Assembly (NCBI RefSeq): GCF_018987235.1
Contig: NZ_CP072197.1
Span: 1,922,001-1,986,000, forward strand
Source: Lactobacillus crispatus
Lineage (GTDB): Bacteria > Bacillota > Bacilli > Lactobacillales > Lactobacillaceae
Length of the DNA stretch: 64,000 nt
Direction of reading: 5' to 3'
Shown here: piece by piece, positions 25,325-33,187 of the stretch
How positions within the stretch are numbered: the stretch's first letter is position 1
Layout: every line of letters begins with the position of its first letter
Notes under the pieces: generated by a model
Database searches by the model: none
Told to the model about the DNA's origin: nothing
What the model saw: the letters and a program-made list of their open reading frames with translations, nothing else
Made by a program: the position numbers and the translations under genes

Positions 25325-26696
25325 GAAACTGTCAAATCTTTTGTGTAAATAGATCTTTCTCGTAAATTGATTTTTTAATTATTTATTTAATCAAAGTAGG
25401 ATTCTAAGGTGTCCTGAACCTGACCAAAGCCTTTATGAATTCGATTGAAATAACGGTCATTGTAGCTCATTGCCTGGATGCCAATAAATGCATCAAGCGA
25501 CTGTTCAGTTGGAAATTCTGCCTTAGGCTTAGCTTTACGCTTGATGACGTTGTTAAAGGATTCAATCATATTGGTTGAATAAATTGAAGCTCTGATTTGT
25601 TTGGGATAATTGTAGAAGACTAGCAGATCGGGCTCAATTTCCTTCAAACCTTTGATGACATGGCTATAAGCTTTATTCCATTTGGCATAGAATTTGTGCA
25701 AGACAGCTGCAGCTTCTTTTTTGCTTGTCTGTTGATGTATCTGCTTGAATTCGTTCATGATCTTTTCACGATCGTCGACGCGTACTTTAGCGCAGATATT
25801 GCGCATGACATGAACCAGGCAGCGTTGAAAATGAGCTTTAGGATAAGTCCTGGCCAAGGCTGTTTTCATGCCAACAACACCATCAGAAAGAAAAAGCTCA
25901 ACTTGCTTCAAGCCTCTGGACTTCATGTTTTGAAGCATCTCTGTCCAAACTTCAATGTTCTCACTAGGAGCAATGCAGTAGTCAATGACTTCCTTATGTC
26001 CATTAGGTTTAATGCCAATGGCAATATATACTGCTTCACGCTCAAACGTTTCTCGGCGCAAAGGAAGGTATGTCGCATCCAAATAGACACAGAAAAACTT
26101 GTCGCTTAGCTTGCGCTTGTGATAAGCCTCAATCTTGGGGAGCATCTGCTTGGAAATATTTGATACTTGAGCTGGACTATAATGACTGCCATACATTTTC
26201 TCAATCAAGTCAGCGATTTCTCTGGTAGTTACGCCTTTGGAGTATAGCTTGATAATCGTGCTTTCCAAAACATCAGAGTGCTGCTTGTAGTCAGGCAGCG
26301 TGTGCTGATGAAACTGACCGTTGCGGTCTCGAGGCACTTGCACTTCAATTGGTCCAAACTGGGTATCAACCTTGCGGAAATAAGCACCATTTCTAGAATT
26401 GCCAGTATTCCAGCCATTTCTGGCATAGGGATCATAGCCTAGAAAGGCAGTCAACTCAGCTTCTAGCAAGTTATTAACAGCCTGTTGTAGCTCTTTGCGC
26501 AATAAATCATTTATTTTGTCTGGATTGAATAGAGCTTGAGCAAAATCTTTGGTAAAATCATTCATGAAGGAGTTCTTCTTTCTGTATGTGTTTTTTTGTT
26601 CAAACCAATCATACGAGAAAGGAACTCCTTTTTCTAATGTTTAAAGAAATAAATTTAAGGAATCATTCATCCTTACACAAACTATTTTACAGTCTC
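25325..26696 (-). mobile_element. IS256-family insertion sequence, copy 1 (1372 bp, with target duplication)
   Basis: Imperfect terminal repeats start GAAACTGTCAAATC at the left and GAGACTGTAAAATA at the right end (read inward). The 8-bp sequence GCTTCAAC is duplicated at 25317-25324 and 26697-26704. Five copies with the same 392-residue transposase occur in this window, which points to recent expansion. This one disrupts a tetR gene. Confidence 0.95.
25387..26565 (-). CDS. IS256-family (Mutator-like) transposase, copy 1
   Basis: A 392-residue DDE transposase. Catalytic acidic residues are in VYLDATYLPL, LFLSDGVVGM and the NMIESFNN helix; the zinc-like CxxH (RCLVHVMRN) is also present. Length is typical of IS256 transposases. 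The protein is identical in all five copies and shows no damage, so it is probably active. The ribosome site GAAGGAG lies directly before the ATG. Confidence 0.95.
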   Translation of the reverse strand: MNDFTKDFAQALFNPDKINDLLRKELQQAVNNLLEAELTAFLGYDPYARNGWNTGNSRNGAYFRKVDTQFGPIEVQVPRDRNGQFHQHTLPDYKQHSDVLESTIIKLYSKGVTTREIADLIEKMYGSHYSPAQVSNISKQMLPKIEAYHKRKLSDKFFCVYLDATYLPLRRETFEREAVYIAIGIKPNGHKEVIDYCIAPSENIEVWTEMLQNMKSRGLKQVELFLSDGVVGMKTALARTYPKAHFQRCLVHVMRNICAKVRVDDREKIMNEFKQIHQQTSKKEAAAVLHKFYAKWNKAYSHVIKGLKEIEPDLLVFYNYPKQIRASIYSTNMIESFNNVIKRKAKPKAEFPTEQSLDAFIGIQAMSYNDRYFNRIHKGFGQVQDTLESYFD

Positions 26697-27002
26697 GCTT
26701 CAACAATCCCCAATCAAGTACTTTACATAAAAAAGCACACAACTTACTGATAGAAATTGAAACTAATGCCACCTACTATCGAAATGTACATTCTCTTGCC
26801 TCAAGTCAAATTCGAACACAAGTTGACCAAGCTCTTTTTCGTGAAATGCAAAAATTGCTATTCAATAGTAATCTTTCTAATAAGCATATCCAAAGCATTT
26901 CCAGTTTGATTCTTATTCGAATTCTAGACTGGATTGCTCATGACTATCAGGACAATGTCATCACAGTTTATACTGACGTTGAATGCCTTTTTCTCCATCA
27001 CA

Positions 27003-27041
27003 TTAAAAAAAGTTGCTAGCAACGAATACTAGCAACTTTTT
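27003..27041. terminator. Bidirectional terminator between tetR remnant and hpt
   Basis: A perfect stem, AAAAAGTTGCTAG with CTAGCAACTTTTT, around a nine-base loop. It overlaps the stop of the regulator gene and ends four bases before the stop of the convergent hpt gene, with a T run on either strand. Confidence 0.88.
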
Positions 27042-27044
27042 ACA

Positions 27045-27578
27045 TTAAGCATAAATTTCACGTTTTAAAATACCGACATAAGGTAAATTACGATATAAGC
27101 CGTTATAGTCAAGACCATACCCTACTAAAAATGCATCTGGAGCTTGAAAACCATAGTAATCAGCATGGAAATCAACTACTCTAGTATCTGGCTTATCAAG
27201 CATAGCTACCACTTCAACGCTGGCGGCACCACGGTCTTTCATCACTTCACTCAATGCTTGAAGCGTACGACCGGTATCAATAATGTCTTCCATAAAAATT
27301 ACCGGTTGATCTTTAACATCAGATTTTATATCTTGAGTGATCTTTACCTTGCCTGTTGATTCGGTACCGGCATAACTTGAAGCCTTAATTGGATCAACTG
27401 TCAATTTAAAGTTAAGTCGCTTGATCATGTCACTAGCAAAAATCATTGCCCCATTTAAAACGGGAATGACAATCGGCTGCTTGCCCTCATATTTTTGATT
27501 CAATTCAGCAGCCATCTCATCCATGCGCTTATCTAATTGTGCTTGATCAAACAAAATTTTCTCAATGTCGTTATTCAT
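27045..27578 (-). CDS. hpt: Hypoxanthine phosphoribosyltransferase
   Basis: A 177-residue purine salvage enzyme that joins hypoxanthine or guanine to PRPP. The PRPP loop is IFMEDIIDTGRTLQ, and PIKASSYAGTESTGKVK is the flexible loop region. The start at 27578 (MNNDIEKILFDQ) matches family members; eight more upstream codons are open but lack similarity. In many firmicutes hpt follows tilS and precedes ftsH; here it is alone. Confidence 0.93.
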   Translation of the reverse strand: MNNDIEKILFDQAQLDKRMDEMAAELNQKYEGKQPIVIPVLNGAMIFASDMIKRLNFKLTVDPIKASSYAGTESTGKVKITQDIKSDVKDQPVIFMEDIIDTGRTLQALSEVMKDRGAASVEVVAMLDKPDTRVVDFHADYYGFQAPDAFLVGYGLDYNGLYRNLPYVGILKREIYA

Positions 27579-27767
27579 TATCTGTCTACCCTTTGAATTC
27601 ATAATTTTACCAATGATCCGATTCTAGCATGATTTTGAATTTATTTAAAGCTTTTCGGTGCTTAAATTGTATAATTTGTTCATTTATTGTCTATATTGAC
27701 TATAAATTGTTCGGCTTTTAGTGGAAGATAGTGTTTTAGTAATTGAATATCACTTTTTTGGATAAAC

Positions 27768-27813
27768 ATAAAAACAGCATTCTTTCAGCCAATGCTTTAG
27801 GAATACTGCTTTT
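27768..27813 (-). terminator. Terminator after the acetyltransferase gene
   Basis: Minus-strand stem AGCAGTATTC with GAATGCTG (one mismatch) followed by five Ts, directly past the stop codon. Confidence 0.7.
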
Positions 27814-27816
27814 ATC

Positions 27817-28383
27817 TTAAATCTTCTTAATCATATGGTCATAAGTACGATCGCCAATCGTCATCGATTTTTCAATTTCATAACCCTTATGCTTGTATAA
27901 AGCTTGCGCACGTGGATTTTCTTTGTCCACATTTAAGCTGATAATATGATAGCCATGAGCTAACGCTACTTGTTCTGCCTCGTCCATCAGACGACTAGCA
28001 ATGTGTTCACCCCAATGGTCGGGATGTACAGCTAACGCATCAATATACCACTCGTGTGGCCAAGCTTCTTGATCATCAAAAATCACGGTTGAAATGGGTA
28101 AACCAGCATTTGCATAGTTATGGCGCAAGACAACATCGATGATCTTCTGGTCCTTATAAGGATACATATCTAAAATTCCGGTCACCTTACCATGATCTTC
28201 AGCTACCCAAATTCGGCGGTATGAATAGCGATAATCCTCGGAAATGAACCCTAATTTCATTAAGCTATAGAATTGATCTTCTGGCAAAGATTCAATCGAC
28301 TTCATCTGCATTTCATCAAAAATCTGTTTTAATATCGGATAAACAAAGGGAAAATCCGACTTTCTTGCTCGTCTAATAATCAT
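27817..28383 (-). CDS. GNAT-family N-acetyltransferase
   Basis: A 188-residue acyltransferase. The acetyl-CoA loop region is IDALAVHPDHWGEHIASRLMDEAEQ (described by its DALAVHP core), followed by ISLNVDKENPRAQALYKHKGYE, the usual last strands of the fold. The unusual HWGEHIA replaces the common R/Q-x-x-G-x-G/A form. The acceptor is unknown. It starts 17 bases after the 717-residue gene and shares a transcript with it. Confidence 0.88.
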   Translation of the reverse strand: MIIRRARKSDFPFVYPILKQIFDEMQMKSIESLPEDQFYSLMKLGFISEDYRYSYRRIWVAEDHGKVTGILDMYPYKDQKIIDVVLRHNYANAGLPISTVIFDDQEAWPHEWYIDALAVHPDHWGEHIASRLMDEAEQVALAHGYHIISLNVDKENPRAQALYKHKGYEIEKSMTIGDRTYDHMIKKI

Positions 28384-28400
28384 TACTTTCTCCTTAAAAA

Positions 28401-30554
28401 CTATTCATCATCATGATCATTTTCAAACAAATCAACATCATCGACTACATCGAATTTGATTGGGTTTTCTACTTGATTTTTTAACAGGTCAAATATAGTA
28501 GTTGCCTTCGGTTCCAGCAATTTGCAGTCATGCATTAAGCGATATAAGGCGAAGAGCTGCGTATAAGTAGCTCGAATCAACAGTCCATCCACCTGATAAG
28601 CGGCATCATTATCATCTACTTGCATTGAAGTAGTCAAAAAGTCGCGCATTTTTCTTTCCGCATAATCATCACCCATCATTTCTTTAAGTGCTAGATCCAT
28701 GTCAGCGTAGGTATGTGACAGCTTAGTAACTCGTTCAAAGTTGTAAGCCAAATCAATATTAATCCGTTCAAGACTGTCCTGGTCTAACTGGCCTTGGTTC
28801 TTGCGAATTTCATTAGCTAAATCATCGATTGCTTCACCAAAAGCACCAAAAACATAATCAAGTGTCAACTGGGTCTCCAACTGCTCTGGTTCCATATCGA
28901 CTAATTGTGCTGCATTCTGTGCATTCCAGGCAAAAGATGGGTTCAAAACTCGTCCTGGTGTCTGGAACAAAATTCCTGTCAATCCTTGCTTAGCAGAATA
29001 TTGAACGTTAATTGAACCAGGCTCAAAATCACAAAGTTTGGTTAAATTTCCTGCGGCAGACTGAATCTTAGGGTATAGTTTTGCTACAATTCCTGAGGTG
29101 TCGCCTTGATCACTGTCGATGACGATTGAACCGTTTTGCCAGGTATCATGCGGATTATTTTCATCCAAAACAGAGAAATTCGGGTCAGGAGTAAAACCGG
29201 CATCAATATCTTGATTAGGTACATAAATCAGGGAATGACCTAAGAAATTAGTGATTACATTTGCATCTTGATCGTCACCGATTGAGTCAATATAAGCCAT
29301 CAAGCTGTAAAGATAGCCATAGCCTAACTTGTTGATAATCTCAATTAATTGATCCTTATCTTCGTTGTCGCTAGCTTGAACGTAGCTATTCAGCTTTTGC
29401 CGCAAATCATTCAATGATCTTTCATTAGTGCTAGCTAGGTAGTTGTCAACGTCAGGGATACTGAGAGAAAAGCCAAAAATCAAACGATATAAGTAGTCTA
29501 GATCGGCACAATAAGCATCCCAATCATCATCACTAATTTGTCCTGCGGTGTCTTGTAAATCACGGGCAAAATTAAGGATAAACGAAATGGCTAAATGAGC
29601 CGCACATTGCTCTACACTCTCATTTTCAATCATTGTTGCAATCTTAGTACCTAGAATATCATTTCGAAAAATCATCACATCATTAGGCGACTGCAAATAC
29701 ACAATCAAATCATGTTGTGCTTCATCATACTCTATTCCAAAGGCACCTACAGGAATAAGATTATTTTGTACTAATAGCTCGCTAGCCTGACGAAATTTAG
29801 TAGCCAATTTTTCAGCCTCTGGTCGCTCGATTGGATCACCTATCAAATTGCTTGAATTATCACTATCAGTTTGCTCAACATTAGCAGATGCATCTTCTAA
29901 CAAAGAAAAGTCAGGATCTGGCTTGAACAAGTATGAATCATTGGGGATCTCCATTGTCATATGATGAACTAAACGACCAATTGCTTCAGCATCATCAGTT
30001 GAGCGCTGGACTTCCTTAGAAATAGCCAATAAATACGCGTCTGGCAGCTCTGCCAATTTGCTTTCAGTCTGCGCTAATATATCTGCTCCATATAAGCCAC
30101 TAGCAGTTAAAGCCTTTTGCAAATTTTCTCGTATTTCCACTATAGAGGTACCTGCTGTATCACGATAGTAATTATTAATCGTTTCATTTTTTCGCGTCAA
30201 CCTATACCAAACGTTGTAAAGATAATCCACATCCTGACGTAATTGTGTAGAATCAAGTTCAGCACGTCGTTCAGGAGCTGTGGCATCAAAAAAACTACCT
30301 GCTAAACTAACAATAATTCCTTCACCGTTAGAAGCGTCATCTTGCTCAAGTAAATAATCATAAGTTTGATCATTTAAAAACATGCTCGGAATTATTAAAT
30401 TGTTAGGCGTTTGTAGGTAAAGATAAAGATCGTCTTCATCAGAATCGAGTTCAGTATTCAAAGAATTAGGAACAATGCAGCCAAGACTGTAAATCCACTC
30501 AATTGCATTATTGACTTTGTTAATTACTTGTTTTAGTTTTGCATCTTCAGTCAT
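28401..30554 (-). CDS. Large acidic protein with three divergent internal repeats (717 aa), unknown function
   Basis: No catalytic motif, signal peptide or membrane segment is visible; the protein is strongly acidic. Three units of about 220-240 residues can be aligned by eye. Each has a strand pair of the form LYLYLQTPNNLIIP, LIVYLQSPNDVMIF or GILFQTPGRVLNP (residues about 44, 282 and 530), then a helical stretch with DVDYLYNVWYRL, DLDYLYRLIFGF or a related IDLAYNFERVTKL segment. Units 1 and 2 end in KPDPDFSLLED and TPDPNFSVLDE. AAGGAGT precedes the start. I do not recognise the family; a binding or scaffold role is a guess. Confidence 0.7.
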   Translation of the reverse strand: MTEDAKLKQVINKVNNAIEWIYSLGCIVPNSLNTELDSDEDDLYLYLQTPNNLIIPSMFLNDQTYDYLLEQDDASNGEGIIVSLAGSFFDATAPERRAELDSTQLRQDVDYLYNVWYRLTRKNETINNYYRDTAGTSIVEIRENLQKALTASGLYGADILAQTESKLAELPDAYLLAISKEVQRSTDDAEAIGRLVHHMTMEIPNDSYLFKPDPDFSLLEDASANVEQTDSDNSSNLIGDPIERPEAEKLATKFRQASELLVQNNLIPVGAFGIEYDEAQHDLIVYLQSPNDVMIFRNDILGTKIATMIENESVEQCAAHLAISFILNFARDLQDTAGQISDDDWDAYCADLDYLYRLIFGFSLSIPDVDNYLASTNERSLNDLRQKLNSYVQASDNEDKDQLIEIINKLGYGYLYSLMAYIDSIGDDQDANVITNFLGHSLIYVPNQDIDAGFTPDPNFSVLDENNPHDTWQNGSIVIDSDQGDTSGIVAKLYPKIQSAAGNLTKLCDFEPGSINVQYSAKQGLTGILFQTPGRVLNPSFAWNAQNAAQLVDMEPEQLETQLTLDYVFGAFGEAIDDLANEIRKNQGQLDQDSLERINIDLAYNFERVTKLSHTYADMDLALKEMMGDDYAERKMRDFLTTSMQVDDNDAAYQVDGLLIRATYTQLFALYRLMHDCKLLEPKATTIFDLLKNQVENPIKFDVVDDVDLFENDHDDE

Positions 30555-30637
30555 GGAAAAAACTCCTTTATTATCAAAAAAGCCGTAAGCAATTACATTT
30601 TCACATATTTACGCCTTGATTGCATTCCTTTTGACAA

Positions 30638-30671
30638 TCAAAAAAAGATGAAGCATCAAATCCTCATCTTT
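30638..30671 (-). terminator. Terminator after the rmlD remnant
   Basis: Minus-strand stem AAAGATGA with TCATCTTT around an 11-base loop, followed by Ts, four bases past the rmlD stop. Confidence 0.8.
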
Positions 30672-30674
30672 GGT

Positions 30675-31162
30675 CTATTTCAACTCTTCAAAAAAACCTT
30701 GCTTCTTCAAAATCTCTAAATATCGGTGAACTGCATCAGGCCAAGTTGGTAAAGGCTTAAAACCATTTTCAACCAGCTTACTCTTATCCAAGCGTGAGTT
30801 AAATGGCCGCACTGCCTTTGACAAACCATACTCTGCAGTCGTTACTGGTGTAACCTTAGTATCATATCCTGCTTGACGATAAATTTCTTTAGTAAAATCG
30901 TACCAAGAAATATAGCCTGTTTTAGTACCATTATCGTCAAAACCGCTAACAGTCTCAGGCAATTCGCTATTAGTCGCATGGTAATAACCGTATTTATCAG
31001 TTTCTATCATATCAACCAGCAAGCGTGCTAGATCAAAAGTATAAGTTGGCGTACCAATTTGGTCATTAACCACCTTAACTTCATCATGACTTTTGCCTAC
31101 TTTAAGCATCGTTTTGATAAAATTATGACCATTAATGCCAAAAACCCAAGCGCTTTTGAATT
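30675..31162 (-). pseudogene. rmlD: 3' half of rmlD (dTDP-4-dehydrorhamnose reductase)
   Basis: The frame encodes the C-terminal half of RmlD: SAWVFGINGHNFIKTML, VVNDQIGTPTYTFDLARLLVDMI, GYYHATNSE and the ending with RPFNSRLDKSKL. The N-terminal Rossmann domain with NADPH motif and the YxxxK catalytic pair is absent. The frame upstream runs into a truncated merR sequence, so this is the product of a deletion. Full RmlD makes dTDP-L-rhamnose for surface polysaccharides; this fragment cannot. Confidence 0.85.
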
Positions 31163-31416
31163 TACAAGGAACCCAGTAAAAATTGTGCATCCCCCGCCCC
31201 AATCGTCATCTCCCGAATCTCACTAAGTGAAAAGCCCAGATATTTCAGTAGCAATATCTGTTGCAATTTAGCAAAATCTTGGTCTGTATACCGCCGCGCA
31301 CCACCCTTGGCACGCGCAGCTGGTTTTAATAAATTCTTCTGTTCATAATAGCGAATCGTACGAATCGAGACATGCGCTTTTTCCGCAAATTCGCCGCTTG
31401 TGTAGTATTTAGTCAT
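31163..31416 (-). pseudogene. 5' part of a MerR-family regulator gene
   Basis: The first 80 residues form a MerR winged helix (YYTSGEFAEKAHVSIRTIRYYEQKNLLKPAARAKGGARRYTDQDFAKL region), followed by the beginning of the dimer helix and a premature stop at 31155-31160 area where rmlD sequence begins. The effector part and most of the coiled coil are missing. It starts at 31416; no clear ribosome site is visible. The residual HTH might still be made but could not dimerise normally. Confidence 0.7.
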
Positions 31417-31515
31417 GTTAATTATCTTTATGGAACGCAAATTAGTCCAAGAATTTATTTTTCTTCATTCATTAGTTCTTTAAATCTTAAATCCGGGAAA
31501 TTCTTTCATTACAGA

Positions 31516-31821
31516 TTAATCATTAAATATCTTAGAAATATGTTCAATTAAATTATGATTACCTAATGCTGACAAGTAAATTTTGTTATTGTCACCAAAA
31601 TAAAACAATAGCCAATCATCATTATAAGCTCGATCAACATGAACATGATACAAAGGAGGATGCGTTCCATGGATGACACCTAATTTATGTTTAGTATATA
31701 ATTGGTTAAAATCTTCTTTTTCGATTAGACTTACTACTTTATTGACTTTTGATAAGTCATAATGTTTCTTTTTATACTTCTTGGCTGTTCTTAAAAAATA
31801 TTTCTTCGGTATTACTTCCAT
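31516..31821 (-). CDS. RelE/YafQ-type toxin of a type II toxin-antitoxin pair
   Basis: A 101-residue basic protein with the RelE-superfamily layout: FLRTAKKYKKKHYD helix, IHGTHPPLYHVHVDRAYNDDWLLFYF strands and a C-terminal GNHNLIEHI strand. Members cleave mRNA on the ribosome. YafQ-like His residues are present (His near HPPLYHVH, GNHNLI). The ATG at 31821 overlaps the antitoxin stop codon by one base (TAATG), which explains why the longer upstream frame is ignored. Confidence 0.75.
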   Translation of the reverse strand: MEVIPKKYFLRTAKKYKKKHYDLSKVNKVVSLIEKEDFNQLYTKHKLGVIHGTHPPLYHVHVDRAYNDDWLLFYFGDNNKIYLSALGNHNLIEHISKIFND

Positions 31822-32090
31822 TAATTCAAATCCTTTAACCAATTTTTAGCGAAATCTTCTGCCGAAGAATAAACTCTGCCATTACTTTCTTCATCGTGCA
31901 TCTCTTTAATGACTTGTAATGCACCATCATCAGCTTGGGGAGTAAATGGCAACTTTTGTTGTTGAATTACAGCAGTATAGAAAAGTCTGGTAGCTGTTGC
32001 CATATCCATTCCCATTGATTTGAAGGTAGCTTGTGCCTCCTCTTTCATGCTCTTAGGGAGCTTCATATTAAAATTTGCTGTTTCGCTCAT
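31821..32090 (-). CDS. RelB/DinJ-family antitoxin
   Basis: An 89-residue protein. The N-terminal ribbon-helix-helix (TANFNMKLPKSMKEEAQATFKSMGMDMATATRLFYTAV region) binds operator DNA, and the acidic C-terminus (EDFAKNWLKDLN) would neutralise the toxin encoded immediately downstream. The ATG at 32090 has AGAGGTG at the proper distance. An AT-rich stretch with alternating TATATA just upstream (32108-32170) is the likely promoter and operator. Confidence 0.85.
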   Translation of the reverse strand: MSETANFNMKLPKSMKEEAQATFKSMGMDMATATRLFYTAVIQQQKLPFTPQADDGALQVIKEMHDEESNGRVYSSAEDFAKNWLKDLN

Positions 32091-32180
32091 ATTCATCACC
32101 TCTTACCTACATATTATATATTATATATATAAGTAATGCATATAAATAATATATGTAAATGATATATATTATGCTTATTG

Positions 32181-32275
32181 GAGACTGTAAAATAGTTTGC
32201 GGTGACGCTTAGCCACAAATTAAAAGGAGCCAAATCCAATTTAGGACTTGACTCCAAAACAAAAAGACCAGTAGC
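32181..32275. mobile_element. IS remnants: solitary IS256-type end plus a fragment shared with 39480-39515
   Basis: GAGACTGTAAAATAGTTTG at 32181-32199 is identical to the terminal 19 bases of the IS256 copies but continues into unrelated DNA. About 50 bases further, 32243-32275 repeats, inverted, the sequence around 39485-39513 (CTGGTCTTTTTGTTTTGGAG and neighbours). Both are relics, showing that IS traffic once extended to this point. The rest of the 317-base gap (to 32417) shows only the hicB terminator. Confidence 0.6.
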
Positions 32276-32369
32276 CTGATGTTAAGCAAAAATATCACCC
32301 TTTTTCCTAATTATTTTTATATCATATCTGCTACGCGTATATAATCATTAAACAAATGATAAGAGTGTA

Positions 32370-32409
32370 ATTCAAAAAATCCACCTCAATTTACACAAAT
32401 TAAGGTGGA
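32370..32409 (-). terminator. Terminator after hicB
   Basis: Minus-strand stem ATCCACCT...AATTT with AAATT...AGGTGGAT around a four-base loop, followed by six Ts. Confidence 0.85.
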
Positions 32410-32417
32410 TCACATTT

Positions 32418-32813
32418 TTATGCTCTTTGTTCTTGCAATGCTTTCAATGCATCCGAAGCAACTCTAGAAACATTAATTTTATTTTCTTTGGCCCAGTTTG
32501 CCAAATACTCAGGCACACTAATATTCTTGCGAACTGTTTTTCCATACTTCTTATAAAAATTAGTCAAATTTACGGGAACATATACTAATTTTTCATCTTT
32601 TTCAAGATGCCATTTTGAAGGATCAGCCACCTTTTCAATTTTGCCCTTGACTTCAAACCAATCCGCAATATCAAATGATGCCTCTTCAATAGCTTCTTCT
32701 AGTGTATCGCCTTCAACAATCATTCCCTGAACATTAGGTGAAGTTACAACAAAATAATGACCATCGTCATTATATTCTTTGGCAATTACAGGATATAAAA
32801 CTTTATTTTTCAT
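32418..32813 (-). CDS. hicB: HicB-family antitoxin
   Basis: A 131-residue protein. The N-terminal half is the degenerate RNase H-like HicB fold (YPVIAKEYNDDGHYFVVTSPNVQGMIVEGDTLEEAIEEA region), and the C-terminus is a ribbon-helix-helix-like DNA-binding part (RKNISVPEYLANWAKENKINVSRVASDAL). It would bind and silence the HicA toxin encoded just upstream. The start at 32813 fits the family; eight further open codons upstream lack a ribosome site, so translation may be coupled to hicA. Confidence 0.88.
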   Translation of the reverse strand: MKNKVLYPVIAKEYNDDGHYFVVTSPNVQGMIVEGDTLEEAIEEASFDIADWFEVKGKIEKVADPSKWHLEKDEKLVYVPVNLTNFYKKYGKTVRKNISVPEYLANWAKENKINVSRVASDALKALQEQRA

Positions 32814-32835
32814 AATATAATATGCCAAAAGCACG

Positions 32836-33057
32836 TTATTCTGAACGTGCCTCTTCGACTAAGCCGGCTTGTTTTAAAATTCCCTCTTGTATTCCTTTTT
32901 TTAATTCTTTTCCTTTATGCATAGGAACCTCAGTATATCTACCATTCTGATGATTAATTAATTTGATATGACTTGTTCCTTTACGGGTATACCTACTTAT
33001 TTCAACAAAACCGTGCTTCTTTAGAAACCTCAACATTCTAGCTGGTTTCCATGGCAT
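32836..33057 (-). CDS. hicA: HicA-family mRNA interferase toxin
   Basis: A 73-residue double-stranded-RNA-binding-like toxin. The pattern MLRFLKKHGFVEISRYTRKGTSHIKLINH has the catalytic His in GTSHIK, and EVPMHKGKELKKGIQEGILKQAGL is the usual C-terminus. AAGGAGGG precedes the ATG at 33057. It is the first gene of the hicA-hicB pair, 22 bases from hicB. Confidence 0.9.
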   Translation of the reverse strand: MPWKPARMLRFLKKHGFVEISRYTRKGTSHIKLINHQNGRYTEVPMHKGKELKKGIQEGILKQAGLVEEARSE

Positions 33058-33142
33058 ATGTTTCCCTCCTTTCTTTGACTTTATTCATTATAATACACAC
33101 TATAATACACATGTCAAATTATTTGAGGAGAAACTACTCACC

Positions 33143-33172
33143 AAAAAAGCCCACCCCAAAATAGGATGGACT
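33143..33172 (-). terminator. Terminator after the fructansucrase gene
   Basis: Minus-strand stem GTCCATCC with GGGTGGGC (two G-T pairs) followed by six Ts, 17 bases past the stop. Confidence 0.75.
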
Positions 33173-33187
33173 CTCGTTAGCAAAACC

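Larger units (their letters stand above)
25097..27019 (+). pseudogene. TetR-family regulator gene interrupted by IS256
   Basis: The 5' part (25097-25324, 76 codons) encodes an HTH of TetR type (YSVQRFCEAANICRGTFYRNFKNLNDLF). The 3' part (26705-27019, 105 codons) encodes a helical ligand domain ending in FLHHIKKSC. Deleting the element and one copy of the 8-bp duplication gives an unbroken 180-residue regulator, the usual TetR size. The insertion at residue 76 removes the effector domain, so the product is probably inactive. AAAGGGAGG precedes the ATG at 25097. Confidence 0.85.

Noticed and set aside
25660..26109. A 149-codon open frame on the opposite strand of the transposase gene, repeated in all five IS256 copies
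   Set aside because: It is a shadow of the transposase coding sequence with no ribosome site or similarity; it recurs only because the IS recurs.
30675..31202. RmlD as a complete gene starting at 31202
   Set aside because: The first 14 codons overlap truncated merR sequence in another frame; RmlD family members are about 280 residues and the N-terminal Rossmann part is absent.
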